Translations under genes and position numbers: made by a program | Shown here: positions 32,125-40,664 of the stretch, in pieces | Position numbering within the stretch: position 1 is the stretch's first letter | How the letters are laid out: the number at the start of each line of letters is the position of its first letter | Source of the DNA: an uncultured bacterium | GTDB taxonomy: Bacteria > Cyanobacteriota > Vampirovibrionia > Gastranaerophilales > Gastranaerophilaceae | Length of the DNA stretch: 64,000 nt | Direction: 5' to 3' | Assembly (NCBI GenBank): GCA_949035555.1 | Contig: CAROLD010000001.1 | Span: 62,001 to 126,000 of the forward strand | The notes under the pieces: model-generated | The model's database searches: none | Seen by the model: only the letters and a program-made list of their open reading frames with translations | Told to the model about the DNA's origin: nothing

Positions 32125-33573
32125 TTAACCTAAAATACCTCTTAATAATTCATTAACAGTTTTAGGATTAGCTCTGCCTTTTGTTTCTTTCATAATTTGG
32201 CCAACGAAGAAACCTAAAAGGTTTGTTTTTCCGTTTCTATATGCTTCAACTTCGGAAGGATGAGTGTCAACAACTTTTTGAACAAGTTCTTTGATAGCGC
32301 CTTCATCCGAAATCTGGCTCAAGCCTTTCTTTTCAACGATTGCAGAAGCTTTGGTACCTTCTTTCAACATTTCTATAATAATTTGTTTACCGATGTTATT
32401 TGAAATAGTACCTTTTTCAATCAAGCTAATAAGTTCTGCAAGATTTTCTGCGGTTAATTTGGTATCTGTAATTTCAATATGGTCTTCTTTTAAGTAAGCA
32501 GCGATTTCGCCCATAATGAAGTTTACAGCTGTTTTCGGGTTAGCTCCTAATTCAAGAACTTTGTCAAAGAATAATGCAAGTCCCATTTGTTCAACGATTA
32601 CGGATGCATCGTATTCGCTTAAGCCTAAACCTTGATATCTTTCACGTTTTTGTGAAGGTAATTCAGGCATTTCAGACTTAATGCCTTCTACCCATTCTCT
32701 TGAGATTTCAAGAGGCATCAAGTCAGGTTCAGGGAAGTATCTGTAGTCGTGCGCATCTTCCTTACCTCTCATTGAACGAGTTTCACGGGAATTGTCGTCC
32801 CATAATCTTGTTTCCTGAACAACTTGACCGCCTTCTTCAACAATGTCAATTTGTCTGTCTATTTCGTATTCAATCGCTTTTTGAAGAGCTGAGAAGGAGT
32901 TAACGTTTTTGATTTCTGCACGGGTGCCGAATTCTTTAGAGCCTTTTGGCATAATAGAAATATTAGCATCACATCTCATTGAACCTTCTTCCAAGTTTCC
33001 GTCGCAAACTCCGATATAACGTACAATGTTTCTAAGTTCTTCCATGTAATTACGAGCTTCTTCAGAGCTTCTCATATCAGGTTCTGAAACGATTTCCAAT
33101 AACGGAGTTCCTGCGCGGTTAAGGTCAACTAAAGAGTAGCTTGAACCTGCTAAACCGTCAGCTCCTGCGTGTACAAGTTTTCCGGCATCTTCTTCAAGGT
33201 GAGCACGGGTAATACCAATTCTTTTGCCTTTAATATCAAGATAACCGTTTACGCAGATTGGTTCGTCATATTGAGAAATCTGGTAACCTTTAGGAAGGTC
33301 AGGATAGAAGTATTGTTTTCTATCGAATTTACAGCGTGACGGGATTTCACAGTTCAGTGCAAGACCTGTCAGGATACCCATATTCACAACTTCTTTATTT
33401 AATACAGGCAAAACCCCCGGCATACCCAATGTAATCGGACTTGTCAAAGAATTTGGCTCCTGTCCGAATTCGTTTTTATCAGGTGCGAATATTTTTGATT
33501 TAGTCTTTAATTGAGCGTGTACTTCCAAGCCAATTACGACTTCATATTTGTCTCTTAATTCTTGATCAACCAT
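32125..33573 (-). CDS. gatB: Asp-tRNA(Asn)/Glu-tRNA(Gln) amidotransferase subunit B
   Basis: Kinase and tRNA-binding subunit of GatCAB, which makes Gln-tRNA(Gln) by transamidation. Signatures: EVVIGLEVHAQLKTKSKIF, MPGVLPVLN, RKQYFYPDLPKGYQISQYD, GITRAHLEEDAGKLVH, LVDLNRAGTPLLEIVSEPD and GSMRCDANISI. The C-terminal YqeY-like domain is complete (GFFVGQIMKETKGRANPKTV). 482 aa is normal. No gatA or gatC flanks it. AGGAG lies before the ATG. Confidence 0.97.
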   Translation of the reverse strand: MVDQELRDKYEVVIGLEVHAQLKTKSKIFAPDKNEFGQEPNSLTSPITLGMPGVLPVLNKEVVNMGILTGLALNCEIPSRCKFDRKQYFYPDLPKGYQISQYDEPICVNGYLDIKGKRIGITRAHLEEDAGKLVHAGADGLAGSSYSLVDLNRAGTPLLEIVSEPDMRSSEEARNYMEELRNIVRYIGVCDGNLEEGSMRCDANISIMPKGSKEFGTRAEIKNVNSFSALQKAIEYEIDRQIDIVEEGGQVVQETRLWDDNSRETRSMRGKEDAHDYRYFPEPDLMPLEISREWVEGIKSEMPELPSQKRERYQGLGLSEYDASVIVEQMGLALFFDKVLELGANPKTAVNFIMGEIAAYLKEDHIEITDTKLTAENLAELISLIEKGTISNNIGKQIIIEMLKEGTKASAIVEKKGLSQISDEGAIKELVQKVVDTHPSEVEAYRNGKTNLLGFFVGQIMKETKGRANPKTVNELLRGILG

Positions 33574-33638
33574 AATTTATCATATCTCCTTATTTGTTAT
33601 TATTTTATCATAAAAATAACGTATATAGATATTTATAT

Positions 33639-34226
33639 CTATCTTGCATAAATTGCGTTTTTATCAACATCCAGCTCTGATGGTTTGTAATTTTTTAAAT
33701 ACTCAATTGCATCTTGCGGAGATTGCGCAATGTAGTACATACTCCTCATATTTTTATTAGCAAATTTTTGTTCTATCATTTCTTCAAAAAACTCGTTTAA
33801 TTTATTGTAAAATCCGTTCGTATTAAGAATTATAATAGGTTTTTTGTTGTAGCCAAGCTGTTTTTGAACAATCATTTCTGAAAGTTCTTCCAGCGTTCCA
33901 AAACCTCCGGCAAGAGCAATTACACCGTCAGAAATTTCGTCAAGTTTTGCTTTACGTTCTCTCATTCCTTCTGTCAGCCAGAATTCGTCACAATTATCGG
34001 TCTTGCATCCCATATCTGCAAGTTTTTTGGGCATTACACCGTAAACTTTTCCTCCATTGTTTTGAACTTCACTTGCGCAAGCCCACATTAAACCGAGTGT
34101 GCTTCCGCCATATACAATGTTATAACCGCTTTCACCAAGTAATATTCCTAATTCTTTTGCATCTTGATAATACTCTTCAGCCAAGTAATTCGAAGATGAT
34201 GCAAATACACATATATTTTTTATCAT
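33639..34226 (-). CDS. LOG-family (TIGR00730) nucleotide phosphoribohydrolase-like protein
   Basis: Family members remove ribose 5-phosphate from N6-modified AMP (cytokinin activation in plants) or from other nucleoside monophosphates. VYGGSTLGLMWACASEVQNN is the Rossmann-type nucleotide site, GMRERKAKLDEISDGVIAL follows, and the catalytic motif, usually PGGxGTxxE, here reads AGGFGTLEE (about residue 104): proline has become alanine. QLGYNKKPIIILNTNGFY and an intact C-terminus follow. 195 aa is normal. AAGGAG lies before the ATG. Confidence 0.88.
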   Translation of the reverse strand: MIKNICVFASSSNYLAEEYYQDAKELGILLGESGYNIVYGGSTLGLMWACASEVQNNGGKVYGVMPKKLADMGCKTDNCDEFWLTEGMRERKAKLDEISDGVIALAGGFGTLEELSEMIVQKQLGYNKKPIIILNTNGFYNKLNEFFEEMIEQKFANKNMRSMYYIAQSPQDAIEYLKNYKPSELDVDKNAIYAR

Positions 34227-34261
34227 TTAATTTCTCCTTTAGGTATGGATTTTTAATGCTC

Positions 34262-34903
34262 CTAGCCCTCGTTGAATTCTCCGCCTATTCTGTAGTAGTA
34301 AGAACAAGAAATTCCGGTACCCTGTTCTGAGCAATCTTTTTTCAAGTCTTCAATATCCCAGCCTGTACCAAGGGGGGTAATTTTTCCGTCTGAAAAAATA
34401 TTTATCCCATAAATGTCTTTACCCCACATATTAGGTCCTTTGATGCCATTCATATCAAACATCATTATAAATCCGGGGTGATAAACATCATCGTCTTTGA
34501 TGTCTTTTATTCCAATTATATTTCCGTTGTATGAATTATAAAATTTTTCAAAATAAAATTCATCGTTTTTACCGACTTTATTGCCATTCAAGTAATGCGG
34601 TGTGTATCTTTTTTTTAGTTCATCCTCTTCATGAATGCGTAAATATGGTTTGACAAGTTTAATCATTAATTGTTCGCGTTCTTCGTTTGTCTTTGCGTGA
34701 TGGAAACTCTTTACTATATCATCATCAGCCTGAGCCACCATCGCAGTAAACAAATAGTCAATTTTGTTATACGTATCATTCCATTTGGTTATATATCCTG
34801 CTTCCTTTGAGGTTATAAATTTTGACGGAATTAAAAGCAACACAATAGCAAATATAACAAATATTGTTATTGAATATTCAATTTTCCAAAAACGTTTTTT
34901 CAT
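34262..34903 (-). CDS. Pilin-like membrane protein lacking a prepilin motif
   Basis: A 213-residue protein with an N-terminal membrane helix (YSITIFVIFAIVLLLIPSKF, about 9-28) and an external domain. The C-terminal part (HPGFIMMFDMNGIKGPNMW, GKDIYGINIFSDGKITPLG, CSEQGTGISCSYYYRIGG) has the 'D-x-N-G-x-K-x-P-N, G-x-D-x-F' pattern I associate with type IV pilin-like proteins of this lineage. It has no GFTLxE cleavage motif, unlike the pilin at 59994, so it may be a derived, non-processed anchor form. It lies in the gap between LOG and PHP genes. Assignment is tentative. Confidence 0.58.
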   Translation of the reverse strand: MKKRFWKIEYSITIFVIFAIVLLLIPSKFITSKEAGYITKWNDTYNKIDYLFTAMVAQADDDIVKSFHHAKTNEEREQLMIKLVKPYLRIHEEDELKKRYTPHYLNGNKVGKNDEFYFEKFYNSYNGNIIGIKDIKDDDVYHPGFIMMFDMNGIKGPNMWGKDIYGINIFSDGKITPLGTGWDIEDLKKDCSEQGTGISCSYYYRIGGEFNEG

Positions 34904-34956
34904 AAAAATACCTTACATTCATTGTTCACTGGAATGGGTGTTAATTATTTACCTAT

Positions 34957-35817
34957 CTATGCCAAATCTATACGTTTTTTTTCTTCAACAAGTTTTTCGT
35001 AAACCCATTCCGGAATAAAGTTTTTGCCTAATATAATCTGACCGTTCATAATATTCGGAGTATGGAAATCTGAACCGCCTGTTACAATAAGCCCTAAATT
35101 TTCTGCCATAGACGAAAAATATTCGACACATGCAGGTGAATGTTTTCTATGATAAGCCTCAATACCGCGAAGACCGTAGTTCATTAGTTCTTTAATCAGC
35201 TCCTCTGCAATATCCAAATCATGCGGGTGAGCAATTACAGGAATTCCGCCGGCATCATAAATGATTTCAACTGCATCAAACGGAGTAACTGTTTTCCTCT
35301 GTACATAAACAGGAGAATCATCGTGGATATATTTTGCATATGCATCCATCACATTTGTTGTCCCTCCTGCTGCAGTAATGGCTTTTGCAATATGCGGACG
35401 TCCTATACTGCCGCCTTCTGCGACAAGTTTTTTTATGTCTTCAAATTTAATTTTTATTCCTTCTTTTTTTGATAACAATGCCAAAATTTCTTTTGTTTGT
35501 TTAATTCTTGCCTGTTGCTGATTTTTTAAAAGCTCGACAAAATCTTTATTCTTTGTGTCCATAAAATATCCGAGAATATGTACTTCATTATTTTTATAAA
35601 GTGTATTAACTTCAATACCCCGAATGACTTCAATTTTATCATTCAGATTATTCTCATTGATATGTTTTTTTGCAACATCATAAGCCAAAACATTATCATG
35701 ATCTGTAATCGCGATTGCTTGCAATCCAACATCTATTGCAGTATCCACAATTTTCTCCGGCGAAAACACGCCGTCCGAGAAATAAGTGTGAATATGTAAA
35801 TCAGTCCTCATTTTCAC
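34957..35817 (-). CDS. PHP-domain phosphoesterase (TrpH/YciV-like)
   Basis: Metal-dependent phosphoesterase. In E. coli the YciV/RNase AM relative acts on short RNAs and on 3',5'-bisphosphates. PHP motifs: DLHIHTYFSDGVFSPE, AIAITDHDNVLAY, GIEVNT, GSIGRPHIAKAITAAGG, PVIAHPHDL and GSDFHTPN. 286 aa is typical. Its start overlaps ymdB by 17 nt, making rny-ymdB-PHP a likely RNA-turnover operon. Confidence 0.9.
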   Translation of the reverse strand: MKMRTDLHIHTYFSDGVFSPEKIVDTAIDVGLQAIAITDHDNVLAYDVAKKHINENNLNDKIEVIRGIEVNTLYKNNEVHILGYFMDTKNKDFVELLKNQQQARIKQTKEILALLSKKEGIKIKFEDIKKLVAEGGSIGRPHIAKAITAAGGTTNVMDAYAKYIHDDSPVYVQRKTVTPFDAVEIIYDAGGIPVIAHPHDLDIAEELIKELMNYGLRGIEAYHRKHSPACVEYFSSMAENLGLIVTGGSDFHTPNIMNGQIILGKNFIPEWVYEKLVEEKKRIDLA

Positions 35818-36628
35818 TTTCCTCTTCTATATTATTCTTACTACATAAAACTCTTTTAATCGCTAAAGCTTTACCTGTAGATACTTCAATATCAACTTCT
35901 ACAGCATTAACCTGAGTGGTTTTACCTTTAGCAACATCGTAACGTTCAGGGATAGCAGTTAAAAATCTTGACAGAGAAGTTTGGTAATCCATACCTATAA
36001 CTCCGTCAGATGCTCCGCAAAATCCGGCATCTGTAATGTATCCCATTCCGTTTATAATACTTTCATCTGCTGTCTGAACATGTGTATGCGTACCAAAAAA
36101 TGCGCTGGCGCCAAGTTCAGAACAGTATTTTCCAAAACAAATCTTTTCGGCTGTTGCTTCCGCATGGAAATCAATTGCAATAATCGGAGTAATAGTTTTA
36201 ATTCTTTCAATTTCAGCTTTAACCATTTCCCACGGTGAATCAATCAAATTCATAAACACTCTGCCTAAAACATTAATAACTCCGATTTTAAATTCTCCCA
36301 TATCAAAAATTCGGCTGCCAACCCCTTTAGTGCCAGCAGGATAATTTATAGGACGCAGTAATTTATCTGCCGTGTCGATGTAGTTATGAATATCTTTTTT
36401 ATCCCAGATATGATTTCCGCATGTCATTGCGTCAACACCGTATTCTATGAATTCTTTGTAATTTTTTTCCGTTAATCCGAAACCATGTGATGCGTTTTCA
36501 ATATTAGCTATAACAAAATCATATTTTTTGAAGGTATCATCTGATTGCAAGAAATCCCTGACAGCAATTCTGCCCGGTTTCCCTACTATATCTCCAAAAA
36601 ATATAATTTTTATTATGTTTTTTCCCAT
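35801..36628 (-). CDS. ymdB: YmdB-family metallophosphoesterase
   Basis: TIGR00282-family phosphodiesterase; B. subtilis YmdB hydrolyses 2',3'-cyclic nucleotides and influences motility and biofilm decisions. Metal-binding motifs: IIFFGDIVGKPGR, NIENASHGFGLT, AMTCGNHIWDKK, IDFHAEATAEK and FFGTHTHVQTADE, followed by ITDAGFCGASDGVIGMD. 275 aa is normal. It is downstream of rny (66-nt gap containing a hairpin), the same order as in B. subtilis. Confidence 0.92.
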   Translation of the reverse strand: MGKNIIKIIFFGDIVGKPGRIAVRDFLQSDDTFKKYDFVIANIENASHGFGLTEKNYKEFIEYGVDAMTCGNHIWDKKDIHNYIDTADKLLRPINYPAGTKGVGSRIFDMGEFKIGVINVLGRVFMNLIDSPWEMVKAEIERIKTITPIIAIDFHAEATAEKICFGKYCSELGASAFFGTHTHVQTADESIINGMGYITDAGFCGASDGVIGMDYQTSLSRFLTAIPERYDVAKGKTTQVNAVEVDIEVSTGKALAIKRVLCSKNNIEEESENED

Positions 36629-36655
36629 TTTATTTAACTCTTTGTTTTATATATC

Positions 36656-36686
36656 AAGGCAAGATGTTTAATAAACATCTTGCCTT
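36656..36686 (-). terminator. Strong hairpin between rny and ymdB
   Basis: A perfect 14-bp stem, AAGGCAAGATGTTT and its complement, around a 3-nt centre, 9 nt past the rny stop. It has no U-run on the minus strand, so it may attenuate or mark an mRNA processing site rather than fully terminate. Confidence 0.5.
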
Positions 36687-36694
36687 ATATTTTA

Positions 36695-38221
36695 TTATTT
36701 AGCAATTTCTGTTGTTCTAAATTCTCTAACAACCGTTACTCTGATTTGACCAGGGTAATCAAGTTCGTTTTCTATACGTTTAGCAACATCTCTTGCAAGT
36801 TTTCCTGAGGCTAAATCGTCAAACATTTCAGCTTGAACAATAATTCTAACTTCACGTCCTGCCTGAACCGCAAATGATTGTTTTATACCTTCGTAGCTAT
36901 TTACGATTTCTTCAATTTTTTGAAGACGTTTGATATAAATTTCTAAAGTATCACGTCGAGCACCAGGGCGTCCTGCCGAGATTGCATCTGCAACTTTTAC
37001 AAGAACGGCTTCAATTGTATTTGCAACGACATCGTCGTGGTGAGCTTCTATTGCGTGGATAACTTCAGGTTTTTCGCCATATCTTGATGCAATTTCAACA
37101 CCAAGCTGGATATGTGTACCTTCTTGAGTTTGGTCAACAGCTTTTCCGATATCGTGCAATAACCCTGCGCGTTTTGCAATTTTTTCGTTTGCACCTAGTT
37201 CTGCTGCAAGCATTCCTGCAATGTGTCCGACTTCAAGTGAATGTTTCAAGACATTTTGCCCGTAACTGGTTCTGTAATAAAGACGTCCCAAGGTTTTTAT
37301 TAACTCTTTATTTAAGCCCATAACACCCATTTCAAGAGCGGCATTTTCGCCTTCTGACCAAATCTTTTTGTCAATTTCTTCTCTTGCTTTCTCAACCATT
37401 TCTTCAATTCTGACCGGGTGAATACGTCCGTCAACAATAAGTTTTTCAAGTGCAAGTTTTGCTATTTCACGTCTCACAGGATCAAAACTTGATAATACAA
37501 CTGCTTCCGGGGTATCATCAATGATTAAGTCAACACCGGTAAGAGTTTCTAAGGCTCTGATGTTTCTTCCTTCACGCCCGATAATACGACCTTTCATTTC
37601 GTCGTTCGGCAAGCCGACTACTGAAACTGTTGTTTCAACAACCTGTTCAATCATACATCTTTGCATTGTTGTTGATAATATTTCTTTAGATTTTTCGAGT
37701 GAAATTTCTTTAATTTTTGCTTCATTTTCTTTGACCAGCTGCATTTGTTCTTGAGCCAAATCATTTTTTAACTGGTCTAAAAGAGTGCGTTTTGCTTCTT
37801 CGCAAGACATGCCTGAAATTCTTTCAAGTTCTTCAGTTTGTTTTTGAACAAGTTCAGCAAGGTAGTCTTCTTTTTCAAGAAGCTGATCCATTTTGTTTTG
37901 AACCTGAATGTCTTTTTCGGTATATTCTTGAATTTTATCTTCAAGCATATCCTCTCTTTTTGCTAATTTTTGTTCCTGTCTTGCAAGTTCCTGTCTGCGT
38001 TCTCTTTCTTCTTCGTTAAGTTGTTCTCTGTCTTCTTGAAGTTCTTCTACTGCTTTAATTTTTGCTTCTTTGTAGAGAAGTTTTTCTTTGTCGTCAAGCG
38101 CTTTTTTGTCTTTTTCGATTGATTCTAAGGCACTTGCAACTTTTTGTTTTTGATTAATTAGCATCACAGCTAAGACTATTACCGCAATAGCCGCAATTAC
38201 TAACAAGGTTTTTAATACCAT
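36695..38221 (-). CDS. rny: Ribonuclease Y
   Basis: Membrane-anchored endoribonuclease that starts mRNA decay. N-terminal anchor ([18 protein letters not shown]), long Glu/Lys/Gln coiled coil (about 25-190), KH domain with [20 protein letters not shown] near 203, [19 protein letters not shown], then the HD domain with [31 protein letters not shown] near 353 and AIEAHHDDV. The C-terminal [12 protein letters not shown] is conserved. 508 aa is typical. Confidence 0.96.
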   Translation of the reverse strand: MVLKTLLVIAAIAVIVLAVMLINQKQKVASALESIEKDKKALDDKEKLLYKEAKIKAVEELQEDREQLNEEERERRQELARQEQKLAKREDMLEDKIQEYTEKDIQVQNKMDQLLEKEDYLAELVQKQTEELERISGMSCEEAKRTLLDQLKNDLAQEQMQLVKENEAKIKEISLEKSKEILSTTMQRCMIEQVVETTVSVVGLPNDEMKGRIIGREGRNIRALETLTGVDLIIDDTPEAVVLSSFDPVRREIAKLALEKLIVDGRIHPVRIEEMVEKAREEIDKKIWSEGENAALEMGVMGLNKELIKTLGRLYYRTSYGQNVLKHSLEVGHIAGMLAAELGANEKIAKRAGLLHDIGKAVDQTQEGTHIQLGVEIASRYGEKPEVIHAIEAHHDDVVANTIEAVLVKVADAISAGRPGARRDTLEIYIKRLQKIEEIVNSYEGIKQSFAVQAGREVRIIVQAEMFDDLASGKLARDVAKRIENELDYPGQIRVTVVREFRTTEIAK

Positions 38222-38263
38222 AAAGTAATACCTTATCCTTTTCTATTTTTTATAATACACGCA

Positions 38264-38293
38264 ATGGCGGGTACATATATCCTACCCGTGCGC
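38264..38293 (-). other. Hairpin in the 207-bp gap upstream of rny
   Basis: CGGGTA (38268-38273) pairs with TACCCG (38283-38288) around a 9-nt loop. It lies upstream of a minus-strand -10-like TATTATAA and may be a weak terminator for the gene at 38429 or part of the rny control region. Nothing else is recognisable in 38222-38428. Confidence 0.3.
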
Positions 38294-38428
38294 TTTATTT
38301 AGTTGTTATTTAAATAAATTCATTGCATATATATCAAAAAATATTTCCTACTACATCTGGTTATATGATACCATGTATTTAGGTTTTTGTATAGGGGGTA
38401 AATGTATGAGATAAAAAGAATTTCGCAA

Positions 38429-39703
38429 TTATTTTTTTAGCCCCGGATCAAGGTATGAGCCTGTGACAAGTTTGTTAAACATGTATTGAGCTTTTGGCAA
38501 AACTCCTGCGAGTAAGAAGCTTGAAATTCCCACATTGGCAAGAATATTTGCACACTTGATGTATTTAGCTTTTTTGGCAAATTTTTCAACATTACCGGAG
38601 TTTGCGGCGGAAGTTATAAATGCTTCAAATTCTTTTCTGAATTTACGCAAATCTTTTAAATCCACAAATCTTCTCGGGTCTCTTACTCCTGATTTCAAGT
38701 ATGTTAGTTTCCCCATTTTTTCCGCAGATTGAGAGAAGAAACTTTTTGGATTTGAATCAATAAAATCAAAAAGAACTTTTGCATTTCCTGATTTCGGAAT
38801 TTCTACAGCACCTGCATTAATTGCATCAATCAGCTTTTTATTTCCCAAAATCAGCGGATCTAAGTTTACATTAACTCCAAACAGCTTGTTAGCAGTTTTA
38901 TCAAGTCCTTTTGCAATATATACCGGGGTTACGAAGTTCAAAATCATTGAACCAATCATTCTGAAGGCATTGATGTAACCTTCTTCTTTGTTGCGGGAAG
39001 TTGAAACTCTACCGACAGTTAATCCACCGTCAGAGATTGCCATTTTATCAACAGTTCGCAAGTTTGCTATTACAGATGAAAAATTTCCGGTAAAAGCAAT
39101 TTTACCACCTGTAAATTCGCTCATCGTTGGTCTTGCATTGGAATCCTGAGAGAAAACATTTTGCTTAATATTATTTTTACTGCGTAATTTTTTAGTTAGA
39201 GCAAAGTTCAGTGGCGGCAGTATAAATCCCATTATAATAGTTGGAATTATGGTTGCTGCCGCAAATTTTTTAGTTAGAAGTCCCTCGAAAACTGATTTAT
39301 TATTTTTAATTTTTATTAAATCAGCAACGGCTTCTTGAACATCTTGTTGAGCCATTGAACCAAATTTTTTAATATTATATTCAATACCTTGAAACTTCTT
39401 ACCACGGGCTTTGTCGGCTTTGAACAAATTTAAATTTACATCAGGATTATAACCTTTTTTTCTGATAAATTTATCTACAACAGCTTCTGTTGCAGGAATT
39501 CCTCCGAGCCAGATTGCTGATGTTGCGTATTCGTCAATAAATCTTTCCCGGGTAGCATCATTGGCGATTTCTTTTGACTCCTTCATGTTTTCTTTTCTGG
39601 CAATCAAAATTTTTGACGGAGCTTCTATAAAACAATCGCGGACTAATAGGGGGTATATTGTACTGTTATTTCCGATAGCGGATATTATACTTGTTATTGT
39701 CAT
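38429..39703 (-). CDS. FTG-motif membrane protein, unknown function
   Basis: A 424-residue protein I do not recognise. It has hydrophobic segments near 62-72, 148-168, 245-262 and 395-412. The loop after the second carries a tandem motif, EFTGGKIAFTG (F197, F204), nearly identical to QFTGNKIPFTG in the pseudo-ATPase at 44812. Its plan (membrane hairpin, FTG loop, G-L-D-K segment, C-terminal membrane hairpin) matches the protein at 51647, so the two are probably paralogs. The -10-like TAAAAT ends 6 nt before the ATG. The nearest possible Shine-Dalgarno is too far away. Confidence 0.65.
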   Translation of the reverse strand: MTITSIISAIGNNSTIYPLLVRDCFIEAPSKILIARKENMKESKEIANDATRERFIDEYATSAIWLGGIPATEAVVDKFIRKKGYNPDVNLNLFKADKARGKKFQGIEYNIKKFGSMAQQDVQEAVADLIKIKNNKSVFEGLLTKKFAAATIIPTIIMGFILPPLNFALTKKLRSKNNIKQNVFSQDSNARPTMSEFTGGKIAFTGNFSSVIANLRTVDKMAISDGGLTVGRVSTSRNKEEGYINAFRMIGSMILNFVTPVYIAKGLDKTANKLFGVNVNLDPLILGNKKLIDAINAGAVEIPKSGNAKVLFDFIDSNPKSFFSQSAEKMGKLTYLKSGVRDPRRFVDLKDLRKFRKEFEAFITSAANSGNVEKFAKKAKYIKCANILANVGISSFLLAGVLPKAQYMFNKLVTGSYLDPGLKK

Positions 39704-39736
39704 AATTTTATTTTAACCTCAATTCTTTTAACTAAA

Positions 39737-39781
39737 AAACAACTTCTTCGCTCTTGTCTCTTTATCCTGAAGAAGTTGTTT
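39737..39781 (-). terminator. Terminator with a 13-bp stem
   Basis: AAACAACTTCTTC (39737-39749) pairs fully with GAAGAAGTTGTTT (39769-39781) around a 19-nt loop; on the minus strand a TTTTTT run follows. It would end the purA-yggU-FTG transcript. Confidence 0.7.
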
Positions 39782-39803
39782 ATAAGAATTGATTTTATGA
39801 TTA

Positions 39804-39874
39804 TTTTTACAAGCGCAACATCAATCCTACAACCTCTTCAGGTCGATATGATGTTTATGATGCTTTTGTAAAAA
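39804..39874. ncRNA. Candidate structured RNA: three nested stems
   Basis: TTTTTACAA (39804-39812) pairs with TTGTAAAAA (39866-39874), AACATCA (39817-39823) with TGATGTT (39849-39855), and ACCT (39832-39835) with AGGT (39840-39843), all nested on one axis. No gene overlaps it. It lies 50 nt past the stop of the gene at 39925 and before a separate terminator. It could be a 3'-UTR-derived small RNA or a stability element. Strand is undecided. Confidence 0.3.
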
Positions 39875-39924
39875 GATTTGTGTCATTTATATTATTCCTT
39901 TGCTACTATTATAACAAGAAGACT

Positions 39925-40320
39925 TTAGTTGTCAACTGATTGAGCTGCGGTTGTTTGGGCTGCTTCAGCTTTTGCAGCACGTTTTTTATTGATTTTTCTG
40001 TCAACCCACTTACCGACTTCATATCCGAAGTATAGGTCAATTGCTATGCCTGCGGCTCCTAAGACTTTTTTCATTGCAGGTGAAACATTCATTTTAAACA
40101 TTTTAGCTAAGTCATTTGCTAAAAACTGTTCGCTTGATAAGAATTTAAAACCTTTTGCAATTTTATTTTTAGGGAACATATAGGGTGCCACATCCATTGC
40201 GCCCGCAACTAATAACCCTGTTATTGCACCTGTATGTGATTTTTTGTAATTAGATTTATTTTCGTTTTGAGTTTCAGTTTTGGATGTGAAGTTTACAGCA
40301 TTAATTTTGCCTATATTCAT
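39925..40320 (-). CDS. Small FTG-motif membrane protein, unknown function
   Basis: A 131-residue protein. It starts MNIGKINAVNFTSKTETQ, with F11 in a VNFTS motif aligned with VNFTA of the protein at 823. Two short Gly/Ala-rich hydrophobic segments follow (GAITGLLVAGAMDVAPYMF, about 31-49; VLGAAGIAIDLYFGYEVG, about 86-103), then a Lys/Ala-rich tail. AAAGGAG precedes the ATG. It lies downstream of purA-yggU on the same strand. Function unknown. Confidence 0.65.
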   Translation of the reverse strand: MNIGKINAVNFTSKTETQNENKSNYKKSHTGAITGLLVAGAMDVAPYMFPKNKIAKGFKFLSSEQFLANDLAKMFKMNVSPAMKKVLGAAGIAIDLYFGYEVGKWVDRKINKKRAAKAEAAQTTAAQSVDN

Positions 40321-40371
40321 AAATTTCTCCTTTGATATTTTTATTTACTCCTGTGAATTTGAAAATTTGCT

Positions 40372-40653
40372 TTATTGTAAAGATTTTTTTACAAGTTCGA
40401 TTTTTTCGGTATCATTTGTCATAAATAAAACGGTTTTTTCTTTTGAGGTTTCCCCTTTAAGAATTTTTATTGAAGTTTTAGGAATTTTAAAATTTTTTGA
40501 CAGAAATTCAATGAGTGCTTTGTTTGCTTTACCGTCAATCGGTTGTGCGGTAATTTTAACTTTAACAAATTCGCCTTCATTAATTATTTCATTTTTCTTC
40601 GCGTTTGGAGAAATCTTTATATTAACGATTAAACCTTCATCTGTTTGTCTCAA
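40372..40653 (-). CDS. DUF167/YggU family protein
   Basis: A 93-residue protein of the DUF167 family, which has a small mixed alpha/beta fold and no established function. Typical blocks are ISPNAKKNEI, VKVKITAQPIDGKANKALI and ILKGETSKEKTVLF. It starts 11 nt after the purA stop, so the two are co-transcribed. Confidence 0.87.
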   Translation of the reverse strand: MRQTDEGLIVNIKISPNAKKNEIINEGEFVKVKITAQPIDGKANKALIEFLSKNFKIPKTSIKILKGETSKEKTVLFMTNDTEKIELVKKSLQ

Positions 40654-40664
40654 GTTTGAACTCC

